Assembly: GCA_017610005.1 (NCBI GenBank)
Contig: JAFCCU010000004.1
Span: forward strand, 1 to 64,000
Length of the DNA stretch: 64,000 nt
Direction: 5' to 3'
From: Candidatus Woesearchaeota archaeon
Lineage (GTDB): Archaea; Nanobdellota; Nanobdellia; Woesearchaeales; B29-G15
The first letter of the stretch is position 1, and every line of letters starts with the position of its first letter. This document shows positions 42,363 through 52,239 of this stretch, piece by piece. The position numbers and the translations under genes are program-made. The notes under the pieces were generated by a model, which saw nothing but the letters and a program-made list of their open reading frames with translations, searched no databases and was not told the origin of the DNA.

Positions 42363-43313
42363 TTAAGACGAGGAAGTGGCCTTAAGAAGTTCTTCTTCTA
42401 AAAGTTTTTTTACCTTTCTGATCTCTTCTCCAAGTTCTAATGCACGTACAAGCTCTTTGTAGCGATTTCTAATAGTCACTTCAGTAACACCTGAAATCTC
42501 TGAAATCTTACTTTGAGTCTTTCTTTCTGCATTAAGTAATGAGGAAACATAAATTGATGCTGCAGCAACTCCTTTTGGAGATTTTCCACTTGTAAGACCC
42601 ACTTTTTGGGCTCTTTCAATCAATTTTACTGCTTTAGTTTGGGTTGCAGGAGAAATTTTTAGCTCAGATGAAAATCTTGCAATGTAAGTTATTGGGCTAA
42701 CTGGTAAAACTTTAATGTTAAGCTGTCTTGCAACAAATCTTGAGTTTTTTGCAACCTCTTTTTTCTCAAGGCCAGTAACCTCTGAGATCTCTTCAAGTGT
42801 TCTTGGAGAATCATTTCTTTTACATGTAATATACATGGTTCCCGCAACAACTTGTTCCATACTTCTTCCACGAACTAGGCCTTTTTGAACTGCCATTGTA
42901 TAAATCCTTGAGGCTTCTTCTTCTACACTGTCTGGTAAGTTTAAGTTAGAACTAATCCTTTTAATTTCAGTTAAGGCCATTCTTAGGTTTCTTTCAATTG
43001 CTGTTGAAACCCTTCTTTGCCATTGCTGAAGTCTGTAAAACTTTTGTCTTTCTTTTCCTTTTAAGGCAGAGATATCTGCGTTACTTCCAACTTGTGTACC
43101 TAGACCTTTATCTGCCTGTGTATAGGTCATTGGAGCTCCGCCTCTCCTGCCACTTTGTCCGTTAGAGTCAAAATCACGCCATTCTTGACCAAAATCAATC
43201 ATCTTGTCTTCTAGAACAAGTCCACATTCTTTACAAATTACTTCTCCTTTCTCTTGATTAACATAAAGATTAGTATTTCCACACTCTGGACATTTTTTCA
43301 TGTGAGTCTTCAT
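42363..43313 (-). CDS. tfb: Transcription initiation factor B (TFB)
   Basis: A 316-residue TFB taking ATG 43313, which has a strong Shine-Dalgarno (AGGAGGTG) before it; the ORF track uses GTG 43322. Features: the N-terminal zinc ribbon (CPECGNTNLY...ICKECG), the B-finger/linker (GQEWRDFDS and GAPMTYTQADKGLGT), then two cyclin repeats. The second contains KGVAAASIYVSSLL and a DNA-recognition HTH (SEISGVTEVTIRNRYKEL). It binds the BRE and TBP to fix transcription direction. Confidence 0.97.
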   Translation of the reverse strand: MKTHMKKCPECGNTNLYVNQEKGEVICKECGLVLEDKMIDFGQEWRDFDSNGQSGRRGGAPMTYTQADKGLGTQVGSNADISALKGKERQKFYRLQQWQRRVSTAIERNLRMALTEIKRISSNLNLPDSVEEEASRIYTMAVQKGLVRGRSMEQVVAGTMYITCKRNDSPRTLEEISEVTGLEKKEVAKNSRFVARQLNIKVLPVSPITYIARFSSELKISPATQTKAVKLIERAQKVGLTSGKSPKGVAAASIYVSSLLNAERKTQSKISEISGVTEVTIRNRYKELVRALELGEEIRKVKKLLEEELLKATSSS

Positions 43314-43424
43314 GATATCCACCTCCTAGGGGATTTTTTCAGCATAATTTTACTTAAATTTTCACTACATCAACCGATATCTTTATAAATGTAGATTTCT
43401 TATCATTTATAAGCCTTTTGGTGC

Positions 43425-43440
43425 CCTCTCCTCGGAGAGG
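43425..43440. repeat. Perfect short inverted repeat upstream of TFB
   Basis: CCTCTCC-tc-GGAGAGG is a perfect 7-base inverted repeat in the divergent region between tfb and the membrane protein gene at 43581. Nearby on the tfb side is TATA-like sequence (ctttataaatg at 43381), so it may be an operator or structured leader. Confidence 0.5.
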
Positions 43441-43580
43441 AAAATATTGATATTAAAACGGATTTATTTGATCTTTAGTAATATAATAACGAAATGAGGG
43501 GCTTACAACCGGTAATTCTACTGGGAGAATCTTTTGTTAGTCAAAATATTTAAATAGCTTTTAATGTTGTAACAAAATAG

Positions 43581-44921
43581 ATGAAAAAGTGGGTGCTTTA
43601 TGGGGGAATAGTTTTAGTTGTAATAATCTTATTTTTTATCTTTAAAGGCCCTGCAGTGCCTGATGTTTCTTCAAAAATTTCTGATGTTAATAAATTCTGC
43701 AAGTTTAATTCAACTGAGATGCCAATTGTTATGTTTTTACCAAGAGATCAAAGATATAGGGTTGTAGGAGATAATTTTTGTTTTTATACTTTAACTTATA
43801 AGGGCACAAAACAACAAAAAGCTTTAATCTCAATTGAGAAAGGGTTAATTTTTTCAAATGAATTAGAAATCAGAGAGCAAGGAGCAATTTACCTTCAAGA
43901 GGGTTTTTACATTCATTTGATTTCAACATTGCCTAGTGGCATACGTATTGCAATCACTCGCGATGGAAAGTATAATGTCTCTGATTATTATGATTACTTG
44001 CAAAAATGTTTTCAAAATCCTGAATGTAAACTCTTATGTGAAGATTTAAACGGAGTGTATATCGGTGAAGGGGCAACATGCCCCAGAGCAAGTTTCCCTC
44101 TTTCAGATACTGATTTAGTTAACTTTTTTGTTGAAGATAAAAAAGAATGTTGTTTAAATTATATGGAAAAACCCATTTTATTTCTTTCAAAATCTAGTTA
44201 TTATAGACCAGAATATCTTAAGGCGTATTATTTTGGTACTAGTTATAAAGAATCTTGCACTTTTTCTTTGGAAACCCCTTCTGGGAGATTTAAGGGAGTA
44301 AGAGATAAATCTTGTTATTCTTTTCGTAGAGTCTCATCTTTTAAATTATTAGAAAATATCGGGGAGGAGTATGGTTCATGGAATGCCCAGTTAGAAGTGG
44401 AAGGTGAAGTGCTTAAAACACCCTTTATTTATGAAAAGGTGCCTCTTCAAACAGTGAGGTTTAACATTGACCGAAATGGCACGATAAATGTTGATTTTAA
44501 TGGTTTAAATTATGAAATTGGGCATGAATCCGGATGTGGAGAGGAAGTTAACTTACAAATAAAAGTTAATGGTTTTGTTAGCAACCTTCATGCATTTCAA
44601 GGAGGCAGTTATCCTATAGGCGATGGGGTCAATTTGATTGTTTATTCTGCAGATTGTAAACAAAGTAAGTTAATTATCATGATGATGAAAGATGCTAGTC
44701 CGGTTTGTCCAAATAACTATTGTGAATTAGAAGAAACTCCTTACTCTTGCCCTTGGGATTGCAAAAATGCTACTTATCATGATAATGAAATAAAATCATC
44801 AGATACTGTTTGTTCAAGTGGTTGTTACTATAATTCTCATTGTTTGGCTCAAGAAAGCGTAATAAATATCTTAGGAGTTACTTATGAGTGCTTAAATAAA
44901 GAACTAAGGATGGTGGAATAA
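43581..44921 (+). CDS. Membrane-anchored cysteine-rich protein, function unknown
   Basis: A 446-residue protein with an N-terminal anchor (about 5-25, LYGGIVLVVIILFFIFK) and a large extracytoplasmic part. Cysteines are spread throughout, including a C-terminal group CPNNYCELEETPYSCPWDC followed by CSSGCYYNSHC, which probably forms disulphides. No enzyme motif is seen. Its last base overlaps the start of MBF1, so the operon 43581-46035 joins a surface protein, a transcription cofactor and a glycosyltransferase. Confidence 0.6.
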   Translation: MKKWVLYGGIVLVVIILFFIFKGPAVPDVSSKISDVNKFCKFNSTEMPIVMFLPRDQRYRVVGDNFCFYTLTYKGTKQQKALISIEKGLIFSNELEIREQGAIYLQEGFYIHLISTLPSGIRIAITRDGKYNVSDYYDYLQKCFQNPECKLLCEDLNGVYIGEGATCPRASFPLSDTDLVNFFVEDKKECCLNYMEKPILFLSKSSYYRPEYLKAYYFGTSYKESCTFSLETPSGRFKGVRDKSCYSFRRVSSFKLLENIGEEYGSWNAQLEVEGEVLKTPFIYEKVPLQTVRFNIDRNGTINVDFNGLNYEIGHESGCGEEVNLQIKVNGFVSNLHAFQGGSYPIGDGVNLIVYSADCKQSKLIIMMMKDASPVCPNNYCELEETPYSCPWDCKNATYHDNEIKSSDTVCSSGCYYNSHCLAQESVINILGVTYECLNKELRMVE

Positions 44922-45370
44922 TGCAATGTGATATGTGTGGGATTGAGGCGCCTCTTGTGAGGGCAAAAATTGAAGGCACGATGTTAAATGTTTGTAAGAG
45001 ATGTGGCTCTTTTGGCGAGATTATTAAAACACAAGGGGTTACTAAAAAAGGATTTTTTAGAAGAGAAAAGGCTTCAGCGCCAATTGAGTCTATTGTTGAA
45101 AATTATTCAACAATTATTAAAAACAAAAGAGAATCAAAAAAATTAAAACAAGAAGATTTTGCAAGTCAGATTAATGAAAAAGAATCAATAATCCACAAAA
45201 TAGAAACAGGCCATTTTACTCCCTCTATTGATCTTGCACGAAAAATTGAGAGATTTTTAGGTATTACTTTAATTGAGGAATTACGCGAGGAAGAAGCGAG
45301 GGTGGTTGTTGCAAAGGAGACTAAAAGTAAGGGATTTACCTTAGGGGATATGATTAAATTTAAAAAATGA
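44921..45370 (+). CDS. mbf1: Multiprotein bridging factor 1-like regulator (aMBF1)
   Basis: A 149-residue archaeal MBF1. An N-terminal zinc ribbon (CDMCGIEAPL...NVCKRCGSFG) is followed by a Cro-type HTH (about 63-120) with ENYSTIIKNKRESKKLKQED and INEKESIIHKIETGHFTPS, the family signature. Archaeal MBF1 binds ribosomes and affects transcription or translation. It is linked by overlaps to both neighbours. Confidence 0.9.
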   Translation: MQCDMCGIEAPLVRAKIEGTMLNVCKRCGSFGEIIKTQGVTKKGFFRREKASAPIESIVENYSTIIKNKRESKKLKQEDFASQINEKESIIHKIETGHFTPSIDLARKIERFLGITLIEELREEEARVVVAKETKSKGFTLGDMIKFKK

Positions 45371-46035
45371 GTTTAACAATTATTATTCCCACATTTAACG
45401 AAGGTGAAAATCTTTTAAAATTAATCCCTGCCTTACTAAATTTATATCCTCTTGCTAAGATTATTATTGCTGATGATGGTAGCACTGATGACACTAAAAA
45501 TGTTTCTCTTTCATTTAAAGGAGTCACTTTTCTTGATAGGTCTTCTCGGAAAATAAAGGGGCTAACTGCCTCTGTAATTGAAGCAGCAAGTATAACTAAA
45601 ACAGAAAATTTTGTTGTAATTGATGCTGATTTTCAACACCCTCCAGAAAAAATTAAAGAGGTAGAACAAAAATTATCTACTTTTCAGATAGTTGCGTGCA
45701 GGAGGAAAAGCACAAAGGGATGGCCTTTATCTAGAAAGTTAATCTCTCTTGGAGGAGAACTTTTTGCAAAAAGTAGATTATTTATTAGTCGAGCACCTAT
45801 TTTAAAAGACCCAATGTCTGGTTTTTTCGGAGTTAAAACTCGCTTTTTTAATGATATTGTAAAAGAGAATTATTTTGTGGGAGAAGGCTTTAAGGTTTTA
45901 TTCGATTTTGTAAAAAGACTTCCAAAAAACACAGAGATAGGTGAGGTTTTATTCGATTTTGGCCTCAGAGAAAAAGGTGAAAGTAAAATTTCAAAAAAAC
46001 ATTTTTATTTACTCATCAAATCTGTTTTTTCTTAA
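45367..46035 (+). CDS. GT2 glycosyltransferase, dolichol-phosphate mannosyltransferase-like
   Basis: A 222-residue soluble GT-A enzyme. LTIIIPTFNEGENLLKLIPAL, IADDGSTDDTKNV, VIDADFQHPPEKI (D-x-D-type metal site) and KDPMSGFFGVKT are typical of DPM1-like enzymes that charge polyprenyl phosphate with a sugar. It has no C-terminal membrane helices, so it is the short form. It could supply the lipid-linked donor used by the GT-C enzymes at 48003-52167. ATGA overlap with mbf1. Confidence 0.88.
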   Translation: MSLTIIIPTFNEGENLLKLIPALLNLYPLAKIIIADDGSTDDTKNVSLSFKGVTFLDRSSRKIKGLTASVIEAASITKTENFVVIDADFQHPPEKIKEVEQKLSTFQIVACRRKSTKGWPLSRKLISLGGELFAKSRLFISRAPILKDPMSGFFGVKTRFFNDIVKENYFVGEGFKVLFDFVKRLPKNTEIGEVLFDFGLREKGESKISKKHFYLLIKSVFS

Positions 46036-46107
46036 TTCATAGGAATAATCTCTTCCTTCGATTAAGAATAAAATTTATAAACGAGGTAAAAACCAAAGAG
46101 TTTTATA

Positions 46108-47343
46108 ATGAATATTAGTTATAACATTTTAGTTTACAGTGTATGGTTTATGTCCACCTACTTTTTAGTTTTCTTATTGCTAATTTTATTTCTCAAGAGA
46201 AAGGAATTATTTAAAGAAAAAGCAATGCCAAAAGTAATTCCTCTTGTTTCAATAATTGTTCCAGCATATAATGAAGAAGAGTCAATTGCAGAGACCATTG
46301 ATTCACTCAAAAAAGTGAATTATGAAAAATTAGAAATTGTTGTTGTTAATGATGGATCTAAGGATAATACTTCTAGTATTGTAAAAAAAGCAATAGCTAA
46401 AGACCCAAGATTTACTTTTTTGGATAATAAGAATAACAAAGGGAAGGCTGCGTGTTTAAATCAAGGGATAAAGGTAGCAAAGGGAGAATTTATTGGGTGT
46501 ATGGATGCGGATTCTGTTATTGAAAAAGATATTTTGATTAAAACAGTTCCTTATTTTCAAGATAAAAAAATGGGGGCTGTAACAGTTTCAGTTGAAGCTT
46601 ATAAACCCAAGAGATTTTTGGATAAGATTATTGATCTTGAGTTTACATTAGGATTATCCTTATTTTTGAAAGCATTTTCTTTCTTAAATAGTGTATTTGT
46701 AACTCCTGGCCCATTTTCAATTTATAGAAAAAAAGTATTACTTGAAATAAAAGGGTTTGATAAGGATAATATCACTGAAGATTTTGAAATTGCATTTAAG
46801 ATCCATAGGGCGGGCCACAAAATTGGAAATTGTATGGCAGCAAAGGTTTTTACTTTGGTGCCCCCTTCTTTTAAACAGCTATATGTGCAAAGAAGACGCT
46901 GGTATACGGGTTCTGTTCAAACTATCATTAAACATAGGGATATGATGTTAAAACCAAAATATGGGGCTTTTGGGTTCTGGATTCCATTTAATTATTCCTT
47001 AATCTTTACAGGTCTTGGATTATTTGTGTACGCATTTTATTTAGGATTTTCAAAATTACTTGAGAATATTAATAGTTTAAGATATACTAATTTTAATATT
47101 TGGGAGAGACTAATGCAATGGTCACCAGACATCTTAACATTTGCAAGGGTTAATATGATGGCAACAACAATCTTTGTAGCATCCATAATCTTGATGTTTG
47201 CTGGGCTTAAATTTGCAAGGAAAAAATATTCAGAAAAGAAATTAGGAATGTTAGGTTATCCTTTTATTTTTATACTTTACCAAATCTTTTGGATAGGCTC
47301 AATTTTCGCGCTTTTGAAGGGAGGGAAAGTCAAATGGAGATGA
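46108..47343 (+). CDS. Membrane GT2 glycosyltransferase, cellulose/chitin synthase-like
   Basis: A 411-residue processive-type glycosyltransferase. One N-terminal helix (about 8-30) precedes the GT-A domain: VSIIVPAYNEEESIAETIDS, VVVNDGSKDNT, GCMDADSVIEKD (DxD), ITEDFEIAFKIHRAGHK (TED) and QLYVQRRRWYTGSVQT (Q/RxxRW). Three to four C-terminal helices (about 292-405) would form the transport pore. Such enzymes make extracellular polysaccharide from nucleotide sugars. It is co-transcribed with the following thioredoxin-like gene. Confidence 0.9.
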   Translation: MNISYNILVYSVWFMSTYFLVFLLLILFLKRKELFKEKAMPKVIPLVSIIVPAYNEEESIAETIDSLKKVNYEKLEIVVVNDGSKDNTSSIVKKAIAKDPRFTFLDNKNNKGKAACLNQGIKVAKGEFIGCMDADSVIEKDILIKTVPYFQDKKMGAVTVSVEAYKPKRFLDKIIDLEFTLGLSLFLKAFSFLNSVFVTPGPFSIYRKKVLLEIKGFDKDNITEDFEIAFKIHRAGHKIGNCMAAKVFTLVPPSFKQLYVQRRRWYTGSVQTIIKHRDMMLKPKYGAFGFWIPFNYSLIFTGLGLFVYAFYLGFSKLLENINSLRYTNFNIWERLMQWSPDILTFARVNMMATTIFVASIILMFAGLKFARKKYSEKKLGMLGYPFIFILYQIFWIGSIFALLKGGKVKWR

Positions 47344-48017
47344 ATAAAGGAGTTTTTGTGCTTGCTTTTTTTATTACATTATTCTTACTAATATTAATGC
47401 TTCTTATCGGATCTGTAATGAATAATAAACGGTATACTTATATTAACACTCAATTTGAAGAAATTTATAATAATTTTAATGAAATGCAAACTTTCTTTTT
47501 GATGGCGGAAACCTTTGGAGATGAGATGGCGTGCATTGCTTTTGAAAAAAGATTATCAGATATGGATAAATCTATTTGGACACTTGGTTTAAAGATTGAT
47601 CAATATAGAATTGCAACTGAAGAGTTTTTGAAAGATGAATATTACTTAAAGCAAAAAACAATCTTTAATGAGAATCAACTCTTTTATTTAACGTTGCTAA
47701 AAAGATTAAATGAAAGGTGCGAATACGAGCAAGGAGAAATTTTGTTTTTTTATAAGAACTCAGCGGATTGTAAGAGATGTGATGATCAATCTTATGTGTT
47801 AACAAGTATTAATAATAAGTATGACGAACAGCTTGCAATATTCTCTTTTGATATGGACTTGAATATATCCACCGTAAGTTTACTCGCTGAATACTACAAT
47901 GTTACTGAATTTCCTTGTTTGGTAATTCAGGATAAGAAATTTTGTGGCATGAAGTCTGAGGAACATATTTTGGCCCAGGTTTGTGATTTAAATAAAAGAA
48001 TATCATTTTGTAGTTGA
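47334..48017 (+). CDS. Membrane-anchored thioredoxin-like protein
   Basis: A 227-residue protein, with ATG 47334 chosen because it follows GGGAGGG by eight bases and overlaps the upstream stop region; the ORF track's 47289 start would read through the GT2 gene. One transmembrane helix (about 8-28) precedes a helical region and then a C-terminal thioredoxin fold: ILFFYKNSADCKRCDDQSYV with a CxxC (CKRC) redox site, and TEFPCLVIQDKKFCGM with the cis-Pro loop. It could form or rearrange disulphides in the many Cys-rich surface proteins of this organism. It converges with the next gene, overlapping by 15 bases. Confidence 0.7.
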   Translation: MEMNKGVFVLAFFITLFLLILMLLIGSVMNNKRYTYINTQFEEIYNNFNEMQTFFLMAETFGDEMACIAFEKRLSDMDKSIWTLGLKIDQYRIATEEFLKDEYYLKQKTIFNENQLFYLTLLKRLNERCEYEQGEILFFYKNSADCKRCDDQSYVLTSINNKYDEQLAIFSFDMDLNISTVSLLAEYYNVTEFPCLVIQDKKFCGMKSEEHILAQVCDLNKRISFCS

Positions 48018-49385
48018 GTAGATCTCAACAGGACCATCATAAAATGTTTTGTTAAATATTAACTTATTTTCTTTAATTAATCTAAATAATTCTATTCTAT
48101 CCTGCTCACATTTTAGATTATCACAGGGGTAAGAAGTTTGTCTAAATACAATGAATTCTACATTTGGTAGTAAGTTATGCATAGTATTCAACCCTTGCTC
48201 AACTGTATCATAAAAATATTCAAATTTTTTATCAGCATAAGCAACTGGTACTGGATCAGAAGTTAATATCACCCCATTTACTTCTTTGTCTGTGAAGTAT
48301 TTATGGTATTCTTCAACAATTGGCATTTTAGGGGCGGTTCTCCATTCTACATATTTTAGATCTAATTGCAACGAAGGAATTAAGAGAAAAATAATCAACA
48401 GAATAAATATTCCTTTTGTTAATTTACTTTTCATAATTTTATAGGTTTTAACAATCCCATAAGCAATTAATATACAGATTATTGGAAGAAATGAAATTGC
48501 AAATCTAAGTTGTTTATTAATAATAATTGAAAAATATAATAGATAAATCCCAAGAGTTAACAAAAGCAAACGATTCTTTTTCTTAAATGCAAAGTATAAC
48601 CCAATTATAAAAAAAGGTACTAACCAGTTTTGTTTAAAAAGCTCAATAATGTAAAATCCATGTTGATAAATTATTGATCCCTGGGCTGCTTCAAATGGAT
48701 TGTTTGCGTGTCTTGAAGCCATTTTAAGTGGGAAGAATATTGCGCCGTAAGTAAACCAATTAAAAATAAAGTAAGGAATGGATGCAATTAGGAATCCTAG
48801 TAAAATTTTCAAACCGTTGTAAATTTGGATTAATCTTTTTTTTATTAAAAAATCAATCCATTTATCAATCCCTAAGACTACAAGGAACAATCCTTGGGGA
48901 AATCTTGTTAAGAATGAAAAACCTGAAAAAAAACCAGCAAAGGTGTGTTTTTTAAAAGTGTATAAGTAAAATGAAAGCATAACAAACATTGTTGAAATTG
49001 TTCCAACAAAAAGCTTGCTGGAGTATTCAAAAAATATAGGAAATGAGCCAAGAAGAAGTGAAGAAATAATTCCAACATTTCTTGAAAAAAGTTTTTCCCC
49101 AATTAAGTATGTTAAAAAGATCAAAATTGTACAAACTACAATCTGGAATAGTTCTCCAAAAAAAATAATTGGTAGTTTTAATAACCAAAATGTGCCTAGG
49201 ATGGCTGGAAAAACAATTGGGCGAAAAGGCTCCCAGATTCCGACGGCTCCTCCGCTTGCAAGATACTTCCCCATGCCAATATAAACTGCTTCATCCCATA
49301 ACACTTGGTGAAAAAACATTAGTTGGGATAGTTTTACAACTAAAAAGGCAAGTATTATTATCCAGATTAACTTTTTATTTCCCAT
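48003..49385 (-). CDS. Polytopic GT-C glycosyltransferase (GT39/ArnT-like)
   Basis: A 460-residue membrane protein with about ten helices. The first loop carries HQVLWDEAVYIGMGKYLASG, the WDE-type acidic motif of PMT/ArnT enzymes. A short soluble C-terminal part contains ILTSDPVPVAYADKKFEYFY. It is the third member of a run of three overlapping membrane protein genes (overlap of 19 bases with the one upstream). Likely transfers sugar from a polyprenyl-phosphate donor to surface glycans or glycoproteins. Confidence 0.8.
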   Translation of the reverse strand: MGNKKLIWIIILAFLVVKLSQLMFFHQVLWDEAVYIGMGKYLASGGAVGIWEPFRPIVFPAILGTFWLLKLPIIFFGELFQIVVCTILIFLTYLIGEKLFSRNVGIISSLLLGSFPIFFEYSSKLFVGTISTMFVMLSFYLYTFKKHTFAGFFSGFSFLTRFPQGLFLVVLGIDKWIDFLIKKRLIQIYNGLKILLGFLIASIPYFIFNWFTYGAIFFPLKMASRHANNPFEAAQGSIIYQHGFYIIELFKQNWLVPFFIIGLYFAFKKKNRLLLLTLGIYLLYFSIIINKQLRFAISFLPIICILIAYGIVKTYKIMKSKLTKGIFILLIIFLLIPSLQLDLKYVEWRTAPKMPIVEEYHKYFTDKEVNGVILTSDPVPVAYADKKFEYFYDTVEQGLNTMHNLLPNVEFIVFRQTSYPCDNLKCEQDRIELFRLIKENKLIFNKTFYDGPVEIYSTTK

Positions 49386-50722
49386 ATCTGCGTGCCCTCA
49401 AAATCAGACAGTAAATTAAAGCTTTCATTATTTCTTAATAGGAATAATAATCCCTTTCCTTCTTCAAAATATTCTTCTTTTAGTTTTTTTGGAAGAAATA
49501 AATGTGTTACATTTAAATTATTTAATTGAGGAATTGTCCTTTTAAGGTTTTGAGAGGTATAAATAATTTGGCTGGCATTTGAAAATTTTTCATAATCCAC
49601 TGTGTTTTTGCCTGCGATTGTATGAACATATTGATCATACTCTTTGCCTGAAAATATTACATTTGCGTCAATCGATTTTAAGGCGGTTAATGAATTAAAT
49701 TCAGAAGCATCTGGGGCCATAGAGGCTGCATTGGAAACTGCAACAAGAGTAGACAGTATAATTGTAAAAAAAGCAAAAGTGTAGGTAGTATATTTTAACG
49801 GAGGCATACTCCATTTTATTTTAAACAACCTATAAAGCATGTTACCTGAAAATCCACAAAAGAGTATTAATATTGGTCCAGGAGAATCAAAAATTGCAAT
49901 TTGCAGGCAGCTTAAGATGATTAAGAGGTATATAGTCATTATGCCTTTCCTCTTAGCCCAAGAAGTTAGTAATCCGATTAATCCAAGAATTGCAGCTGCA
50001 ATACTCAAATAACCTCCCCCTAGTTCAAAAATTACTTGTTTGATAAATTCCACAAATGGAATTGGTGAAAAGATAATGGAGTATTTAAAAAAGTAAAAGG
50101 AGATTGCACTAGTAATTAACACCAAGATCACAGAAATCGCCCTGATCCTTACTGCTATTGAATATCCAACTACAACTAAAATAATTGATATTGCCCACCA
50201 AATCCCCATTGAAGCCACCCCCATGAGCAATAATAAACCAAGAACGTTTTCAAAGAGATTTCCTTGTGCAACCCAGAAAAATAAACCCCAAACAAATATA
50301 ACCAAGGGGATTGTTGATAGCGTAGGTGTTGCAAAATTAAATATAAACCCTGGGGATAAGGCAAGAATCGCAGCGGAAATAAAGGCCATTTTATCTGGTG
50401 TGCCAAGCCTTATTAAAAACCCCCAAAATCCAGTTAAAAGTAAAAGCCCCAATGTAATTTGGATTATTTCAATAAACCCACTTTGTTTCATTAATCTAAA
50501 TAAAAATAGGGAGGAATCGGCATTTATAACTTGATTTGTTATGGGGTCAGTAAAAGTGACTTTTGTGCTTAATTCTGCTAACCTTATCCCTTTGTAACTT
50601 TCTGGTCCAAAAATCATTGGCGCATTATTTGAAAGCCTTATCATTGTAACTGTTCCAAGAATTAATATCCCTAATAAAACAATAAATGCAAGATTCCTAG
50701 CTAGATGCTTATTAAATTGCAT
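49367..50722 (-). CDS. Polytopic membrane protein, probable GT-C or oligosaccharyltransferase-like
   Basis: A 451-residue protein with about twelve hydrophobic segments and a C-terminal soluble domain of roughly 100 residues. The first loop reads MIFGPESYKGIRLAELSTKV, which could hold the catalytic acidic residue, but no WWDYG motif is visible, so it is not a standard AglB. A GT-C assignment rests on topology and neighbours. The soluble part (FSGKEYDQYVHTIAGKNTVDY) resembles the tails of the flanking proteins. Middle gene of the trio. Confidence 0.55.
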   Translation of the reverse strand: MQFNKHLARNLAFIVLLGILILGTVTMIRLSNNAPMIFGPESYKGIRLAELSTKVTFTDPITNQVINADSSLFLFRLMKQSGFIEIIQITLGLLLLTGFWGFLIRLGTPDKMAFISAAILALSPGFIFNFATPTLSTIPLVIFVWGLFFWVAQGNLFENVLGLLLLMGVASMGIWWAISIILVVVGYSIAVRIRAISVILVLITSAISFYFFKYSIIFSPIPFVEFIKQVIFELGGGYLSIAAAILGLIGLLTSWAKRKGIMTIYLLIILSCLQIAIFDSPGPILILFCGFSGNMLYRLFKIKWSMPPLKYTTYTFAFFTIILSTLVAVSNAASMAPDASEFNSLTALKSIDANVIFSGKEYDQYVHTIAGKNTVDYEKFSNASQIIYTSQNLKRTIPQLNNLNVTHLFLPKKLKEEYFEEGKGLLFLLRNNESFNLLSDFEGTQIWEIKS

Positions 50723-52167
50723 TTTACCTCATAGATTTTTGTTCCATTATTATATATCTCTTCAAAACAACTTCCGTCTGATAAATAGTTAATCTTTGTG
50801 ATATTGTAGTCTTTTAATATGTGATCATTGATAAAAATGTATAAGACTCCATATTCATCAAAAATATTAATTGCCGAAGTTTCGTAAGAAGTAGTGTACG
50901 CACTTTTTATGTCTTTGATTATTTTTTCATGACTTGGTGAGTTAAGTAAATTGGTATCAGCTACATTTTTAGTTTTAGCAAAATAGGTTATCATGTGCCC
51001 GTATTCAATTGGCGCGATAGTTGCCCCATAAGAATTGTTAAGAGTTCCTAAAAATTCAAGAGCCATAATATCTTGATTTTCAATTTCAAGTTTTGTTAAA
51101 CTGCTATATAAACCAAAAAGAAATACTGGGATCATTATAATTATTATAAAACTTAATACAAATGGGACTTTTGCAAATTTAAGCTTTTTAAGATAATCAA
51201 AGATCACAACAAGCGAATTAACCGAGGTAATTGAAAGTACAATTCCTAAGTAACTTAACATTTCAGTAGTTTTTATTGCTCCAAAAAGCCCCATTAAAAT
51301 GACTCCAATTCCTAAAGAGATCATTAAACTAATGCCCTCTCTTCCTTTCTCCTTTTTAACAGAGAAATACATCCCCATTACACCAAGTAATAATATTATT
51401 ATATTTACTCCCCCCATCACAGGAATCCAAGCAAGACTTGTTGTATGGACCGCCGATCCAAAAATTATCCCAGAAATTCCACTTTCTAATCCCAATTTTA
51501 TAAATGCTAAGTGATTGATGAAGAGGATTAGAAATGTTGCAAACAATAAATACTCAAAACTTCTTTGTTTTATCTTTTGCCCTTGAAGCTTTAAAAAACC
51601 AGCATAAACCCAGAAAATCCCTAGCAAAATTAAGGAAAATGGAGAAACTAAGGTGAGTAATATTGTGCAAACAATAAGACCAGTAAATGCTTTTTTAGTT
51701 TTCTCTAATCTCATTAAATATAGAACAGTAAGAAATGTTAATGCGATAACAACCGAATTGTTATTAATTGAGTTTATTGTCAACTTAAAAAACGCAGGGG
51801 CAAATCCTGCAAAATATCCAGAAATAACAGCTAGTTTCCATTGCTTAGTAAACTCCATTGCAATAAAAAACCCAATAATAGAGATTATTGCTCCGGCAAT
51901 TGCAGGAAATACCTTAAATGCAAAAAAACTTCCAAACATTCTAACTGCGCCCATTAGATAATAATGGCCTGGCAAAACAGGAGCATATTTCCCCCCGTAA
52001 GATAAGGGATCCATAGTAATTGGCGTCCCCCTTCCCCTAATACTCTCAACTTGTCTTAAAACATAGTAACTTTCATCATCTGTGAAATTCTCTGTTAATA
52101 AAAATAAACGTGTGCTAAAAACTAATAAAAAGAGTGTTACAAGGGTAAAAACTTTAATTGCCCTCAT
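50701..52167 (-). CDS. Polytopic GT-C glycosyltransferase
   Basis: A 488-residue membrane protein with about ten to twelve helices. The first external loop contains ENFTDDESYYVLRQVESIRGRG, a clear DDE-type acidic motif as in GT39 and related GT-C families, and KYAPVLPGHYYLMGAVRMFG follows as in oligosaccharyl- and mannosyltransferases. A C-terminal soluble segment carries a GTLNNSYGATIAPIEYGHMI-type region. First gene of the overlapping trio 52167-48003. The promoter region is shared divergently with the small secreted protein at 52240. Confidence 0.75.
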   Translation of the reverse strand: MRAIKVFTLVTLFLLVFSTRLFLLTENFTDDESYYVLRQVESIRGRGTPITMDPLSYGGKYAPVLPGHYYLMGAVRMFGSFFAFKVFPAIAGAIISIIGFFIAMEFTKQWKLAVISGYFAGFAPAFFKLTINSINNNSVVIALTFLTVLYLMRLEKTKKAFTGLIVCTILLTLVSPFSLILLGIFWVYAGFLKLQGQKIKQRSFEYLLFATFLILFINHLAFIKLGLESGISGIIFGSAVHTTSLAWIPVMGGVNIIILLLGVMGMYFSVKKEKGREGISLMISLGIGVILMGLFGAIKTTEMLSYLGIVLSITSVNSLVVIFDYLKKLKFAKVPFVLSFIIIIMIPVFLFGLYSSLTKLEIENQDIMALEFLGTLNNSYGATIAPIEYGHMITYFAKTKNVADTNLLNSPSHEKIIKDIKSAYTTSYETSAINIFDEYGVLYIFINDHILKDYNITKINYLSDGSCFEEIYNNGTKIYEVKCNLISI

Positions 52168-52239
52168 AAATTAGCAACATTCTCCTTGATTTATAAAATG
52201 TATGGAAATATTTTTAAAGGAATAGATGAGTAAGTAAGT